A stretch of 64,000 bases of DNA from QHVT01 sp036389275 (lineage in GTDB: Bacteria > Acidobacteriota > Thermoanaerobaculia > Gp7-AA8). The position numbers and the translations under genes were made by a program. Shown in pieces: positions 8,819 to 16,100 of this stretch (within the stretch, counting starts at the first letter, position 1; every line of letters starts with the position of its first letter). The stretch is taken from assembly GCA_036389275.1 (NCBI GenBank), contig DASVQE010000059.1, positions 26,627-90,626 on the forward strand. Reading direction: 5' to 3'. The notes beneath the pieces are model-generated. The model did no database searches. It had not been told where the DNA came from and saw only the letters and a program-made list of their open reading frames with translations.

Positions 8819-9979
8819 GTGACTGACCGAGGGTCTCCTCTGTTTCCGGAGGCGCCGCAGCGCCATCGCATCCATCGCGGGCTGGTGACCGAGCGGCAGG
8901 AGCACATCTTCACCTGGTCGGCCGTGGTCGTCGTGCTGCTGTACATCACGGCCTGGATCTACGCGATCGTCGACATCAACCGGATGCGCAACACGCCGGT
9001 GCCGGTGGCGGGCGGCGCGCACGAAGAGCCGGCCGAGCCGCCGCGCACGCCGGCGCAGGACATCACCCGCGAATTCTTCGGGCCGACGGCGCCGGCGCAT
9101 CCGTCGTATCTCTCCGACGCCATGCTCGGCTTCCTGCATCCGCTGCGCGGCGAGAGCGGCAAGCTGCGCTTCGCGGCGGCGCTGCCTGGCTCGCGCATCG
9201 TCGGCAGCGCGCCGGGCGGCGTGAACGCGGTCATCTCCGGCGGCAGCTCGCCCGACTTCACCGCGCCGTCGCAGCCGGGCATCTACGAGCTGGCCGTCGA
9301 AGCCAACCGGCAGCGGCGGCCGATCGCCGACCTGAGCGTGATCACGCTCGTGCCGAGCTCGATGAAGCGCGGCGGACGGATCGGCTCGTACCAGCTCGGG
9401 AGCTGGCCGTTCGAGCGCGGCGGCGTGCCGCGCACGCCGCGCTACGCCGCGCCGAAAGGCTTCATCCAGGTCACGCCGCAGAATCAGGACTTTCGCGTCT
9501 CCGAGCATTTCCAGCTCAAGGACTTTCTGACGAAGGACCAGTACGGCGTCTGGCCAAAGTACGTGCCGCTCGATCCGCTGCTGGTCGACAAGCTCGAGCT
9601 GACCATCGCCGCGCTGCAGCGCAGCGGCATCCGCGTCGAGCACGTGCACGTGATGAGCGGCTTCCGTACGCCGCGCTACAACGCCGGCGGCGGCAACACG
9701 TCCGGCCGCGCGAACCTGAGCCGTCACATGTACGGCGACGCGTCGGACGTCTACGTCGACAACAATCGCGACGGCTATCCCGACGACATCACCGGCGACG
9801 GGCGCGTGACGGTGGCGGATGCGGAGCGGTTCGCGCGCGCGGCGGAAGAGGTCGAGCGCGACCACCGCGCGCTCATCGGAGGAATTGGCGTTTATCCCGC
9901 ATGTTGCGGGCACGGGCCGTTCACGCACGTGGACGTGCGTGGCTTCCGCGCCCGATGGCGCGGCAGCGGCAGTGGGTAG
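8819..9979 (+). CDS. Membrane-anchored M15-type (DUF882/YcbK-like) peptidase
   Basis: 386 residues from GTG 8819. A cytoplasmic tail of about 30 residues precedes one membrane segment (about 31-53), a linker, and a C-terminal D,D-peptidase-like domain. The zinc-site pattern is present: HVMSGFRTPRYN, then SRHMYGDASDVYV (His and Asp ligands) and the final FTHVDVRG His. Family members cleave peptidoglycan cross-links or are inactive relatives. The insert DNNRDGYPDDITGDGRVTVAD resembles a calcium-binding dockerin/EF-hand loop inside the catalytic domain. No clear ribosome binding site precedes the GTG. Confidence 0.8.
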   Translation: MTDRGSPLFPEAPQRHRIHRGLVTERQEHIFTWSAVVVVLLYITAWIYAIVDINRMRNTPVPVAGGAHEEPAEPPRTPAQDITREFFGPTAPAHPSYLSDAMLGFLHPLRGESGKLRFAAALPGSRIVGSAPGGVNAVISGGSSPDFTAPSQPGIYELAVEANRQRRPIADLSVITLVPSSMKRGGRIGSYQLGSWPFERGGVPRTPRYAAPKGFIQVTPQNQDFRVSEHFQLKDFLTKDQYGVWPKYVPLDPLLVDKLELTIAALQRSGIRVEHVHVMSGFRTPRYNAGGGNTSGRANLSRHMYGDASDVYVDNNRDGYPDDITGDGRVTVADAERFARAAEEVERDHRALIGGIGVYPACCGHGPFTHVDVRGFRARWRGSGSG

Positions 9980-9998
9980 CAGGCGATAGGAGGTTGAT

Positions 9999-10433
9999 GT
10001 GGTTGCAGAGGTGAATTGTCCCGAATGTCATTCGAGCCGGCCGAATCCGTCGGTGGTCTGTCCCACCTGCGGAGCGCCGCCGGTTCGTGAAGGGGACAAA
10101 CGGGCGACCGAAGAAGAGGTGCGCTCGCAGGACCTCGAGCCGTACGTGACGCTGCGCTACATCGCGCGGCTGTTCAAGGTGCTCGCGGTGCTGATGGTGG
10201 TGATGCTGATCGGCGAGATCGTGGCCGGGCTGACGGCGGATGCCGCCGAGGCGCTGCCGACGCTCATCGGCGAGATCACGCAGATGCTCGTGCTGGCAGG
10301 CCTGATGTGGGGCGGCGGCGACATCACGCTGCTGCTCATCGATGCAGGCCACGACCTGCGCGTGGCCCGCATCCTTCTCGGCCGCATCAACTCCGAGCTG
10401 CACCGGCGCGGAATCGAAGACAAGAACCCGTAG
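9999..10433 (+). CDS. Zinc-ribbon membrane protein, 144 aa
   Basis: Starts at GTG 9999, 5 bases after a strong AGGAGG. The N-terminus holds a rubredoxin-like zinc ribbon (CPEC and CPTC, about residues 7-25), followed by a short charged linker and two hydrophobic helices (about 58-77 and 88-110). The C-terminal 35 residues are amphipathic (LRVARILLGRINSELHRRGI). No family recognised; architecture is that of small ribbon-plus-membrane proteins that sense or scaffold at the inner membrane. The stop lies 12 bp from the convergent hemerythrin stop, with a hairpin between. Confidence 0.75.
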   Translation: MVAEVNCPECHSSRPNPSVVCPTCGAPPVREGDKRATEEEVRSQDLEPYVTLRYIARLFKVLAVLMVVMLIGEIVAGLTADAAEALPTLIGEITQMLVLAGLMWGGGDITLLLIDAGHDLRVARILLGRINSELHRRGIEDKNP

Positions 10434-10435
10434 GC

Positions 10436-10458
10436 GATGGCGCGCTCAGCGCGCCATC
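10436..10458. terminator. Bidirectional hairpin between convergent genes
   Basis: A perfect 10-bp stem (GATGGCGCGC / GCGCGCCATC) with the three-base loop TCA. The loop is the TGA stop codon of the reverse-strand hemerythrin gene, so the stop of that gene sits at the hairpin tip. No T-tract follows on the + strand, so termination strength is uncertain. Confidence 0.6.
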
Positions 10459-10967
10459 AAATCTTCCTTCCGCCGCATCATCTGCTCGCCGAGCGCGCGC
10501 AGGTCGTCGCGGTCCATGGCCTTGCGCGCCCGCGGGAACATCTCCTTCTCCTCTTCCTCGGCGTGATGCTCGATGAGCTCGCGCAGCACCTTCGCCTTCG
10601 CCTTCAGCTCCTCGGCGCTCGCGCCTTCGTCCGCCTCCGGCATCACCAGGTCGACCACGTGATGCTCCTGCAGCGCCTCGAAGAAGAGCTGCTTGTCTTC
10701 CTTCTTGCGCGCGGCCTGGTAGTAGGCGGGATAGAAGATCTCCTCCTCGATCGTGCTGTGGACCTTCACTTCCTGCTCGATCTGGCCGAGGAGTTTGGTG
10801 CGGCGCGCGCCGCTGGCGCTGACCAGTTGCGCGAGCAGCTTGCGCACGTTCTCGTGGTCCTGCTTGAGGAGCGCGATGGCGTCGGCGGGACGTTTCGCGG
10901 ACGACGATTGTTTTGATGATGATTTCTTAGAAGACTTTTTCGATGATGATTTTTTCGATGCGGCCAT
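10446..10967 (-). CDS. Hemerythrin (HHE) domain protein with lysine/serine-rich tail
   Basis: 173 residues. The first ~26 are almost only Lys and Ser (SKKSSSKKSSKKSSSK), like a histone H1 tail. Residues 27-165 form a four-helix hemerythrin-type domain with candidate di-iron ligands in QDHENV (His38), KVHSTIEEEIFYP, EHHVVD and EHHAEEEEKEMFP. Hemerythrin domains bind O2, NO or iron; the tail would target the protein to nucleic acid (inference). A GGAGG lies 6 bases before the ATG. The neighbouring reverse-strand locus also encodes a Lys/Ala-rich basic segment. Confidence 0.88.
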   Translation of the reverse strand: MAASKKSSSKKSSKKSSSKQSSSAKRPADAIALLKQDHENVRKLLAQLVSASGARRTKLLGQIEQEVKVHSTIEEEIFYPAYYQAARKKEDKQLFFEALQEHHVVDLVMPEADEGASAEELKAKAKVLRELIEHHAEEEEKEMFPRARKAMDRDDLRALGEQMMRRKEDLMAR

Positions 10968-11008
10968 TCAATCCTCCGCGTTGCGAAGGATCACAAGTCG
11001 CGCCAACG

Positions 11009-11827
11009 CTAATCGCTCTTCACGATCGAGCGGTTCATCACCTCGCGCAGCTCGCGGAAAACGTTCTCCGGCGGGACGCCGATGTCGCGGCAGGTGGCGG
11101 CACGGCGGAGCAGCGTCTCGGCGGTCTTCTCGTCGAAGATGCGCGCGTCGACGGTGCGGTTGTTCAACTCGCAGAAGGCCAGCAGCGAGGCGAGGGCGGT
11201 GCGGCGGTTCTGGCCGCGGAACGGGCGGGCCTGCAGCAGCGCGAAGACGAGCGCCGCGACTTTGTCGGGAAACGACGGATAGGCTTCGCGGCCGAGGGTC
11301 GTGACCTGCGGGCGCTGGACGGCGCTGACGAGGCCGAACTGCGAGTCGACCACGCCCGGCTGCGCGGCGGTGCCGCCGAACTCCGCGCTGACCGCTTTGT
11401 GCAGCTCGACCACGTCCTGCACGCTGAGGTAGCGGATGCCGTCAGTCTGTGAGCTTGCGGAAGGCGTTGGGGTACTTTTTGACGGCGCGGCGGAAGGCGT
11501 TGGCGATGGCTGGGTTGGTGAAGCCGCCGCTGTCGCCGCCGGCCGCTGGGCGGGCTTTGCCGCCGCCGGCGGCGCCGACGGAGACTTTTTCGACGACGCT
11601 GCCTTTTTTGCCGGGGCTGGCAGCTTTGGCGGCGGCGCTGCCGCCTTTTTCGCCGGAGCCGGCTTTGGCGCCGCTTTTGGCTGGGGCTTTGGCGGCGCCT
11701 TCGTCACCGGAGCTTTTTTTGATGGGGACTGCGGCGCTTTTGGCGCCGGCTTTGTCGGCGCTTTTGCTGCTGCTTTTGGCTGAGGCTTGGCTGCTTTTGA
11801 CTGTTTTGGCTTTGCTTTTGTCGCCAT
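11009..11827 (-). CDS. Doc/Fic-like domain protein (start uncertain, degenerate active site)
   Basis: The C-terminal ~138 residues (roughly 11009-11440) resemble the death-on-curing (Doc) family: IRYLSVQDVVELHKAV, AEFGG, then PSFPDKVAALVFALLQA and RPFRGQNRRTALAS. The Fic/Doc motif is normally HPFxDGNKRTA; here the catalytic His is Arg and the Gly is Gln, so AMP- or phosphotransfer is unlikely. No antitoxin gene is adjacent. The open frame continues upstream to ATG 11827 through ~130 Pro/Ala/Lys-rich residues, but codon bias there favours a different frame (see 11442-11834). The domain therefore may start at GTG 11422, or be joined to the upstream frame by a +1 shift. Confidence 0.55.
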   Translation of the reverse strand: MATKAKPKQSKAAKPQPKAAAKAPTKPAPKAPQSPSKKAPVTKAPPKPQPKAAPKPAPAKKAAAPPPKLPAPAKKAASSKKSPSAPPAAAKPAQRPAATAAASPTQPSPTPSAAPSKSTPTPSASSQTDGIRYLSVQDVVELHKAVSAEFGGTAAQPGVVDSQFGLVSAVQRPQVTTLGREAYPSFPDKVAALVFALLQARPFRGQNRRTALASLLAFCELNNRTVDARIFDEKTAETLLRRAATCRDIGVPPENVFRELREVMNRSIVKSD

Positions 11828-11834
11828 GCGTCAT
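11442..11834 (-). CDS. Histone H1-like Lys/Ala-rich protein, 130 aa
   Basis: Residues 1-100 are Lys, Ala, Ser and Gly with KS and AKS repeats, as in bacterial H1-like proteins; the last ~28 (GGFTNPAIANAFRRAVKKYP, then NAFRKLTD) form a predicted helix. Third codon positions in this frame are almost all C (AGC, GCC, GGC, GTC, TTC), as in neighbouring genes, whereas the overlapping Doc-like frame uses mixed codons. A promoter (TTGACT, 17 bp, TACACT at 11854-11882) and a GAGG 6 bases before ATG 11834 fit this start. The stop TGA lies just where the Doc domain begins in the next frame. Inferred role: nucleoid-associated DNA binding. Confidence 0.6.
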   Translation of the reverse strand: MTHGDKSKAKTVKSSQASAKSSSKSADKAGAKSAAVPIKKSSGDEGAAKAPAKSGAKAGSGEKGGSAAAKAASPGKKGSVVEKVSVGAAGGGKARPAAGGDSGGFTNPAIANAFRRAVKKYPNAFRKLTD

Positions 11835-11853
11835 CTCAGTCCTCAGGGGGCGT

Positions 11854-11882
11854 AGTGTAAAGCCCTTAAGTGTCTGAGTCAA
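11854..11882 (-). promoter_or_regulatory. Sigma-70-type promoter of the H1-like gene
   Basis: On the reverse strand, -35 TTGACT (11882-11877) and -10 TACACT (11859-11854) are separated by exactly 17 bases. The expected transcription start lies near 11847, giving a ~13-base leader containing GAGG before ATG 11834. This excludes an upstream ATG at 11882, which overlaps the -35 box. Confidence 0.65.
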
Positions 11883-11988
11883 CGCAGGTTACGTGCAAAT
11901 ACACCAAATCCGGAAAGCGGCCGCTCCGCGTAAGTCTTTGACTCATCGCGGCTTAGGGAAATGTCGAAGTGCACTGAATGTTGTGCAA

Positions 11989-12294
11989 TCAGACGCCGTC
12001 GGCGTCAGGGTTCTCCGCGGCCGAGGCTGCCGCATCGCTGGTTTCCTCCACCAGCGGCTTGGCGTCGATCGAGAGGAACTCCTTGGCCTGCGGCAACAGG
12101 GTGTAGACGCCGTCGCCGTCGGTGAAGAGGTAGCCGCGCGCGACGAGCTCGACCGCCGGCTGTTCGCCGCCGCCGGCGGGATGCTTGATGGCCTTGATGG
12201 TCTCGAGCGGCAGCGTCTCCACGTTGAGGCGCCGGAACTCCTGCAGCACGCGGATCTGCTGCGCCGTCAGTCCCTGCGGGATGATGATCGCCAT
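11989..12294 (-). CDS. Small winged-helix-like protein, 101 aa, third gene of lhr operon
   Basis: Not matched to a named family. Residues 8-80 have the rhythm of a winged-helix domain: LTAQQIRVLQEFRRLN, LPLETIKAIKH, AVELVARGYLFTDGDGVYTL, then QAKEFLSID. The C-terminus is an acidic Ala/Glu/Asp tail. It starts 9 bp after the nei stop on the same strand, so it is very probably co-transcribed with lhr and nei. A DNA-binding or regulatory partner role for these repair enzymes is inference from fold and position only. Confidence 0.7.
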   Translation of the reverse strand: MAIIIPQGLTAQQIRVLQEFRRLNVETLPLETIKAIKHPAGGGEQPAVELVARGYLFTDGDGVYTLLPQAKEFLSIDAKPLVEETSDAAASAAENPDADGV

Positions 12295-12303
12295 GCGCGC
12301 GAA

Positions 12304-13107
12304 TTATGCCTGACATTTCGGGCACCAGTACGTGCCGCGCACGTCGCGGCCCTGCTTGGCGTAGCGGATCGGCGTGCCGCAGCGGCGGCAGGGCTGGCCG
12401 CTGCGCCCGAAGACGTAGAGTTTCTCGCGCGGGTCGAGGCTGAAGGTGGTGTTGCGGCCGATGGCGCGCTTCTGCACGTTGGCCTGCATGACCTTGCGCG
12501 AGACGCGCAGGAGCTCGGCGAGCTGTTCGTCGGAGAGCGCGTCGACGTGCGTGAACGGATCGATGCCGGTGAGGAAGAGGAGCTCGCTCTTGTACTCGTT
12601 GCCGATGCCGGCCACCACGCGCTGATTGAGGATGACGTCGGCGATCTCGGTGGCGCCGCGCGCGCGCATGCGACGCAGCGCTTCGTCGGCGTCGAAGGTC
12701 TCGCCGAGGAGATCGGGACCGATGCGGCGGAGATCTTCGTCGCGCGCGAGCGAATGCGCGTCGTGAAACTCGGCCACCGGCACGGTGAAGGCGACCGCCA
12801 CCCACGCGTCGGTCTCGAGGACGATGCGCATGTCGCGTTGCGGCTTCCGCCACCGCTCGCCCGGGCGGTAGACGTGCCACGTGCCGTGCATGCGCATGTG
12901 CGTGTGCAGATGAAGGTCGCCCGAGAGCTCCATGATCAGGTTCTTGCCGGCGGCGTGTACGCGCTCGACGGTGCGGCCGGCCACGGGCGACTGATCGTCG
13001 ACGCGCGCGAGCTGCGCCAGCACGGTGGTGAAGCGGGTGATCACGCGGCCGGCCAGCGCCGCGTGCAAGGTGCGCGCGGCGCGGTGGATCGTGTCGCCTT
13101 CAGGCAT
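12304..13107 (-). CDS. nei: Fpg/Nei-family DNA glycosylase (endonuclease VIII-like)
   Basis: 267 residues. It begins MPEGDTIHR, which supplies the Pro2 nucleophile and Glu3 of the family; the DTIHR continuation favours Nei over MutM. The helix-two-turn-helix is seen in ADVILNQRVVAGIGNEYKSE, and the C-terminal zinc finger in CRRCGTPI and CPKC. The enzyme removes oxidised bases and nicks the strand by beta/delta elimination. It overlaps the lhr 3' end by 8 bp and precedes the winged-helix-like gene by 9 bp, forming a three-gene operon. Confidence 0.92.
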   Translation of the reverse strand: MPEGDTIHRAARTLHAALAGRVITRFTTVLAQLARVDDQSPVAGRTVERVHAAGKNLIMELSGDLHLHTHMRMHGTWHVYRPGERWRKPQRDMRIVLETDAWVAVAFTVPVAEFHDAHSLARDEDLRRIGPDLLGETFDADEALRRMRARGATEIADVILNQRVVAGIGNEYKSELLFLTGIDPFTHVDALSDEQLAELLRVSRKVMQANVQKRAIGRNTTFSLDPREKLYVFGRSGQPCRRCGTPIRYAKQGRDVRGTYWCPKCQA

Positions 13108-16100
13108 GCTTCGCCTGTGCGGTCTGGCTGGCGCGCAGTTGATGGCCGAGAGCCGTCGCGGCGAATCCTTCTTCGACGAGGTACGGCGCGAGCGGCGAGC
13201 GCGCGGTCGGCTCGTCGTTCACCTCGGCGATGAGCAGCGCGCGGCGCTCGCCGTCGTGCACGAGCGAGGCGAGCGCGCGAGCGACGGCGCGCGCGACGAT
13301 GCCGCGCAGCGGCTCGTCGTCGGGCAGGAAGAGGTAGAGCTGCTTCTCGCCGCGGCCGATGTAGCAGGCCATCCGTCCGTTCACGAGAATGACATTCGCG
13401 CCGACGCTGCGCGAGAGCGTCCACGACGACTCCGGCCAGCGCACGATGGCGCCGTACGGATTGGCGGGATCGGTGGCGGCGAGCATGCGCGTCTCCGCTT
13501 CCTCCGGCTCGTCGCGCAAGGAGCGCAGCAGGTCGACCGCGCCGGCGCTCGCGAACTGCGTCGCGCCGAGTCCGGCGATGAAGTAGCCGCGGCGGATGCG
13601 TCCCGCTTCTTCCATCGCCTTGAGGATCGGGTAGACCGCGGAGAAGCCGCCGCTGATGTTCTCGAGCGCCGGCGCCTCGCGCGTGACGACGCCGTAGCGC
13701 GCGAGCAGTTGCTGCGCGAGCGCGTTCGCGCGCTGCGTCTCGTTGCCGGCCGGCGGCGGCACGAGCGACCAGCGTCCCTGCGTCGACGCCGGTGCCACGC
13801 GGCGCGAACGGAACCCGGCCGCGCGCGCGGTGCGCGTCTTCGGCCGGGTGAAGGCGCGCAGCGCGTGGAACGTGTCGTTCGTGACCGCGCCTTTCCAGAC
13901 CAGGTCCCACAGCGAGTCGACCAAGTCCGCGGGAAAGCCGCCGAGCTCCGCCTGAATGTGCGAGAAGAAGGAGGCGCCGCGCGCGCGCAGCAGCTCGACG
14001 ATTCTCATGTCATCCCGAGCGTCAGCGAGGGACCCGGGCGGGTGGGGCTCCGACCGCGTGCCGCCCGGCCGCCCAGGTCCCTCGCTCACGCTCGGGATGA
14101 CACGCGGAGGCAGCAGGAGCGGCAGGTGATCGGTCAGGTAGAGGGCGATGCGGCCGTCGCGCTCGCCGAGCGGCTCGACGCCGACCCAGACGATCTCGCC
14201 GGCGGCGCTGAGCGTGTCGAGATCGCTCGGCTTGTAGTCGGCCACGCGCGCGGCGAGGATGTCGCTCTCGAAGATCGACGCGGCCATCGGAAAGCCCTGC
14301 AGCGACTCGATGGTCTCGAGCAGCGCGTCGAGGCCGCGGCGCTTGCCGTCGACGTGCTGCCACGAGGCGAAGAGCCGCGCCAGCACGGGCGGATCGACCG
14401 GCTCCGCTTCCTTGCGCAGCTTCGCCAGCGAGCGCCTGCGCACGGTGCGCAGCACTTCCGACTCGCACCACTCGCGCTGCGTGCCGCCGGGGCGGAACTC
14501 GCCTTCGAGGATGCGGCCGCGCTCGACGAAGCGGTCGAGTGCGTGCGCGATCACGGCCACGCCGAGGCCGTAGCGGCGGGCGACGTCGTGCGGCGTGAAC
14601 GGGCCGTGCGTGCGGGCATAGCGGAGCACGAGATCGCCGACCGGGTCGGCCACCGGCTGCAGGTAGCGCTCCGCGATGCCGGGCGGCATCGGCGTGCCGA
14701 GGGCATCGCGATACCGCGACGCATCCTCGGCGGCGATGAATCGCTTCGTGCGCGCCACGCTCACCTCGAGGATGCGCCGCTGCTGCGCGAGCTCGCGCAA
14801 GGCCGGCGCGACGTCGATGCTCGCGCGCGCCGCGATCTCGTCGGCGGAGAGATCGCCGAGGCGCAGCAGCAGGTCGTGAATGGCGTCGGGATTCTTCGCG
14901 CGATGCCGCTCGTCGAGATGCTGCAGCTCGAGCTCCGTCTGCTCGAGCGCGGCCGGATCGAGCAGCTCGCGCAGCTCCGGCTCGCCGAGGAGCTCGCGCA
15001 GTTGCGACTGGTCGATGGCCAGCGCTTGCGCGCGGCGCTCGGCCAGCGGCGCATCGCCGTCGTAGAGAAAATTCGCGACGTAGCGGAAGAGCACCGAGGC
15101 GGCGAACGGCGACGGCTTCTGCGTGTCGGCGGTGACCACGCGGATGGTGCGCTGGCGAATGCGCCTGGCGAGATCGACCAGCGCCTGCACGTCGAAGACG
15201 TCGCGCAGCGTCTCGCGATATGCCTCGAGGATGATCGGAAACGAGCCGAAGCGCGAGGCGACCTGCAGCAGATCGTAGGCGCGCTTGCGCTGCTGCCAGA
15301 GCGGCGTGCGACCCTGGATGCGGATGCGCGGCAGCAGCAGCGCGCGCGCGGCGGCCTCGCGGAACTTCGCCGCGAACATCGAGCTGGCGCCGAGCTGCCG
15401 GAAGAGGAGCTGCTCGACCTCGTCGGGATCGGGCAGCACCAGCTCCGTCGGCGGCGGCGTGTCGGTCTCGGGGAAGCGGACGATGAAGCCGTCGTCGCTC
15501 CACATCGACTCGACGTCGATGGCCAGCTCGTTGCGCACCTTCGCCGTCACGGCCATGGCCCACGGCGCGTGCACTTTGCCGCCGAACGGCGTGAGCACGC
15601 AGACGCGCCAGTCGCCCAGCTCGTCCATCACGCGTTCGACGACGATGGTGCGGTCGTCCGGCACCGCGCCGGTCGCTTCCATCTGATCGTCGAGGTACTG
15701 CAGAAAGTTCTCGGCGGCGGCGCGGTCGAGATCGTGTTTCGTGGTGAGGCGCTTGATGGCGTCGCCGCGTTTCGACTCGCGGATCTCGCGCACGAGGCGG
15801 CCGATGGTCTCGCCGAAGGGCACGGTGCGTTCGGCGGCGTCGGCTTTCCAGAACGGCATCTTGCCGGGCTGCCCCGGCGCGGGCGTGACGATCACTTTGT
15901 CGTGCGTGATCTCCTCGATGCGCCACGTCGACGCGCCGAGGACGAAGGTCTCGCCGGGCGAGGCCTCGAAGACCATCTCTTCATCGAGCTCGCCGACGCG
16001 CGCCGACTGGTTCTTCTCCGTGCCGGCGAGGAAGACGCCGTAGAGGCCGCGGTCGGGAATCGTGCCGCCGCTGGTGATGGCCACGCGCTTCGCGCCCTGC

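Noticed and set aside
11009..11422. A toxin-antitoxin module (Doc/Phd)
   Set aside because: The active-site His and Gly are replaced and no Phd-like antitoxin is adjacent.
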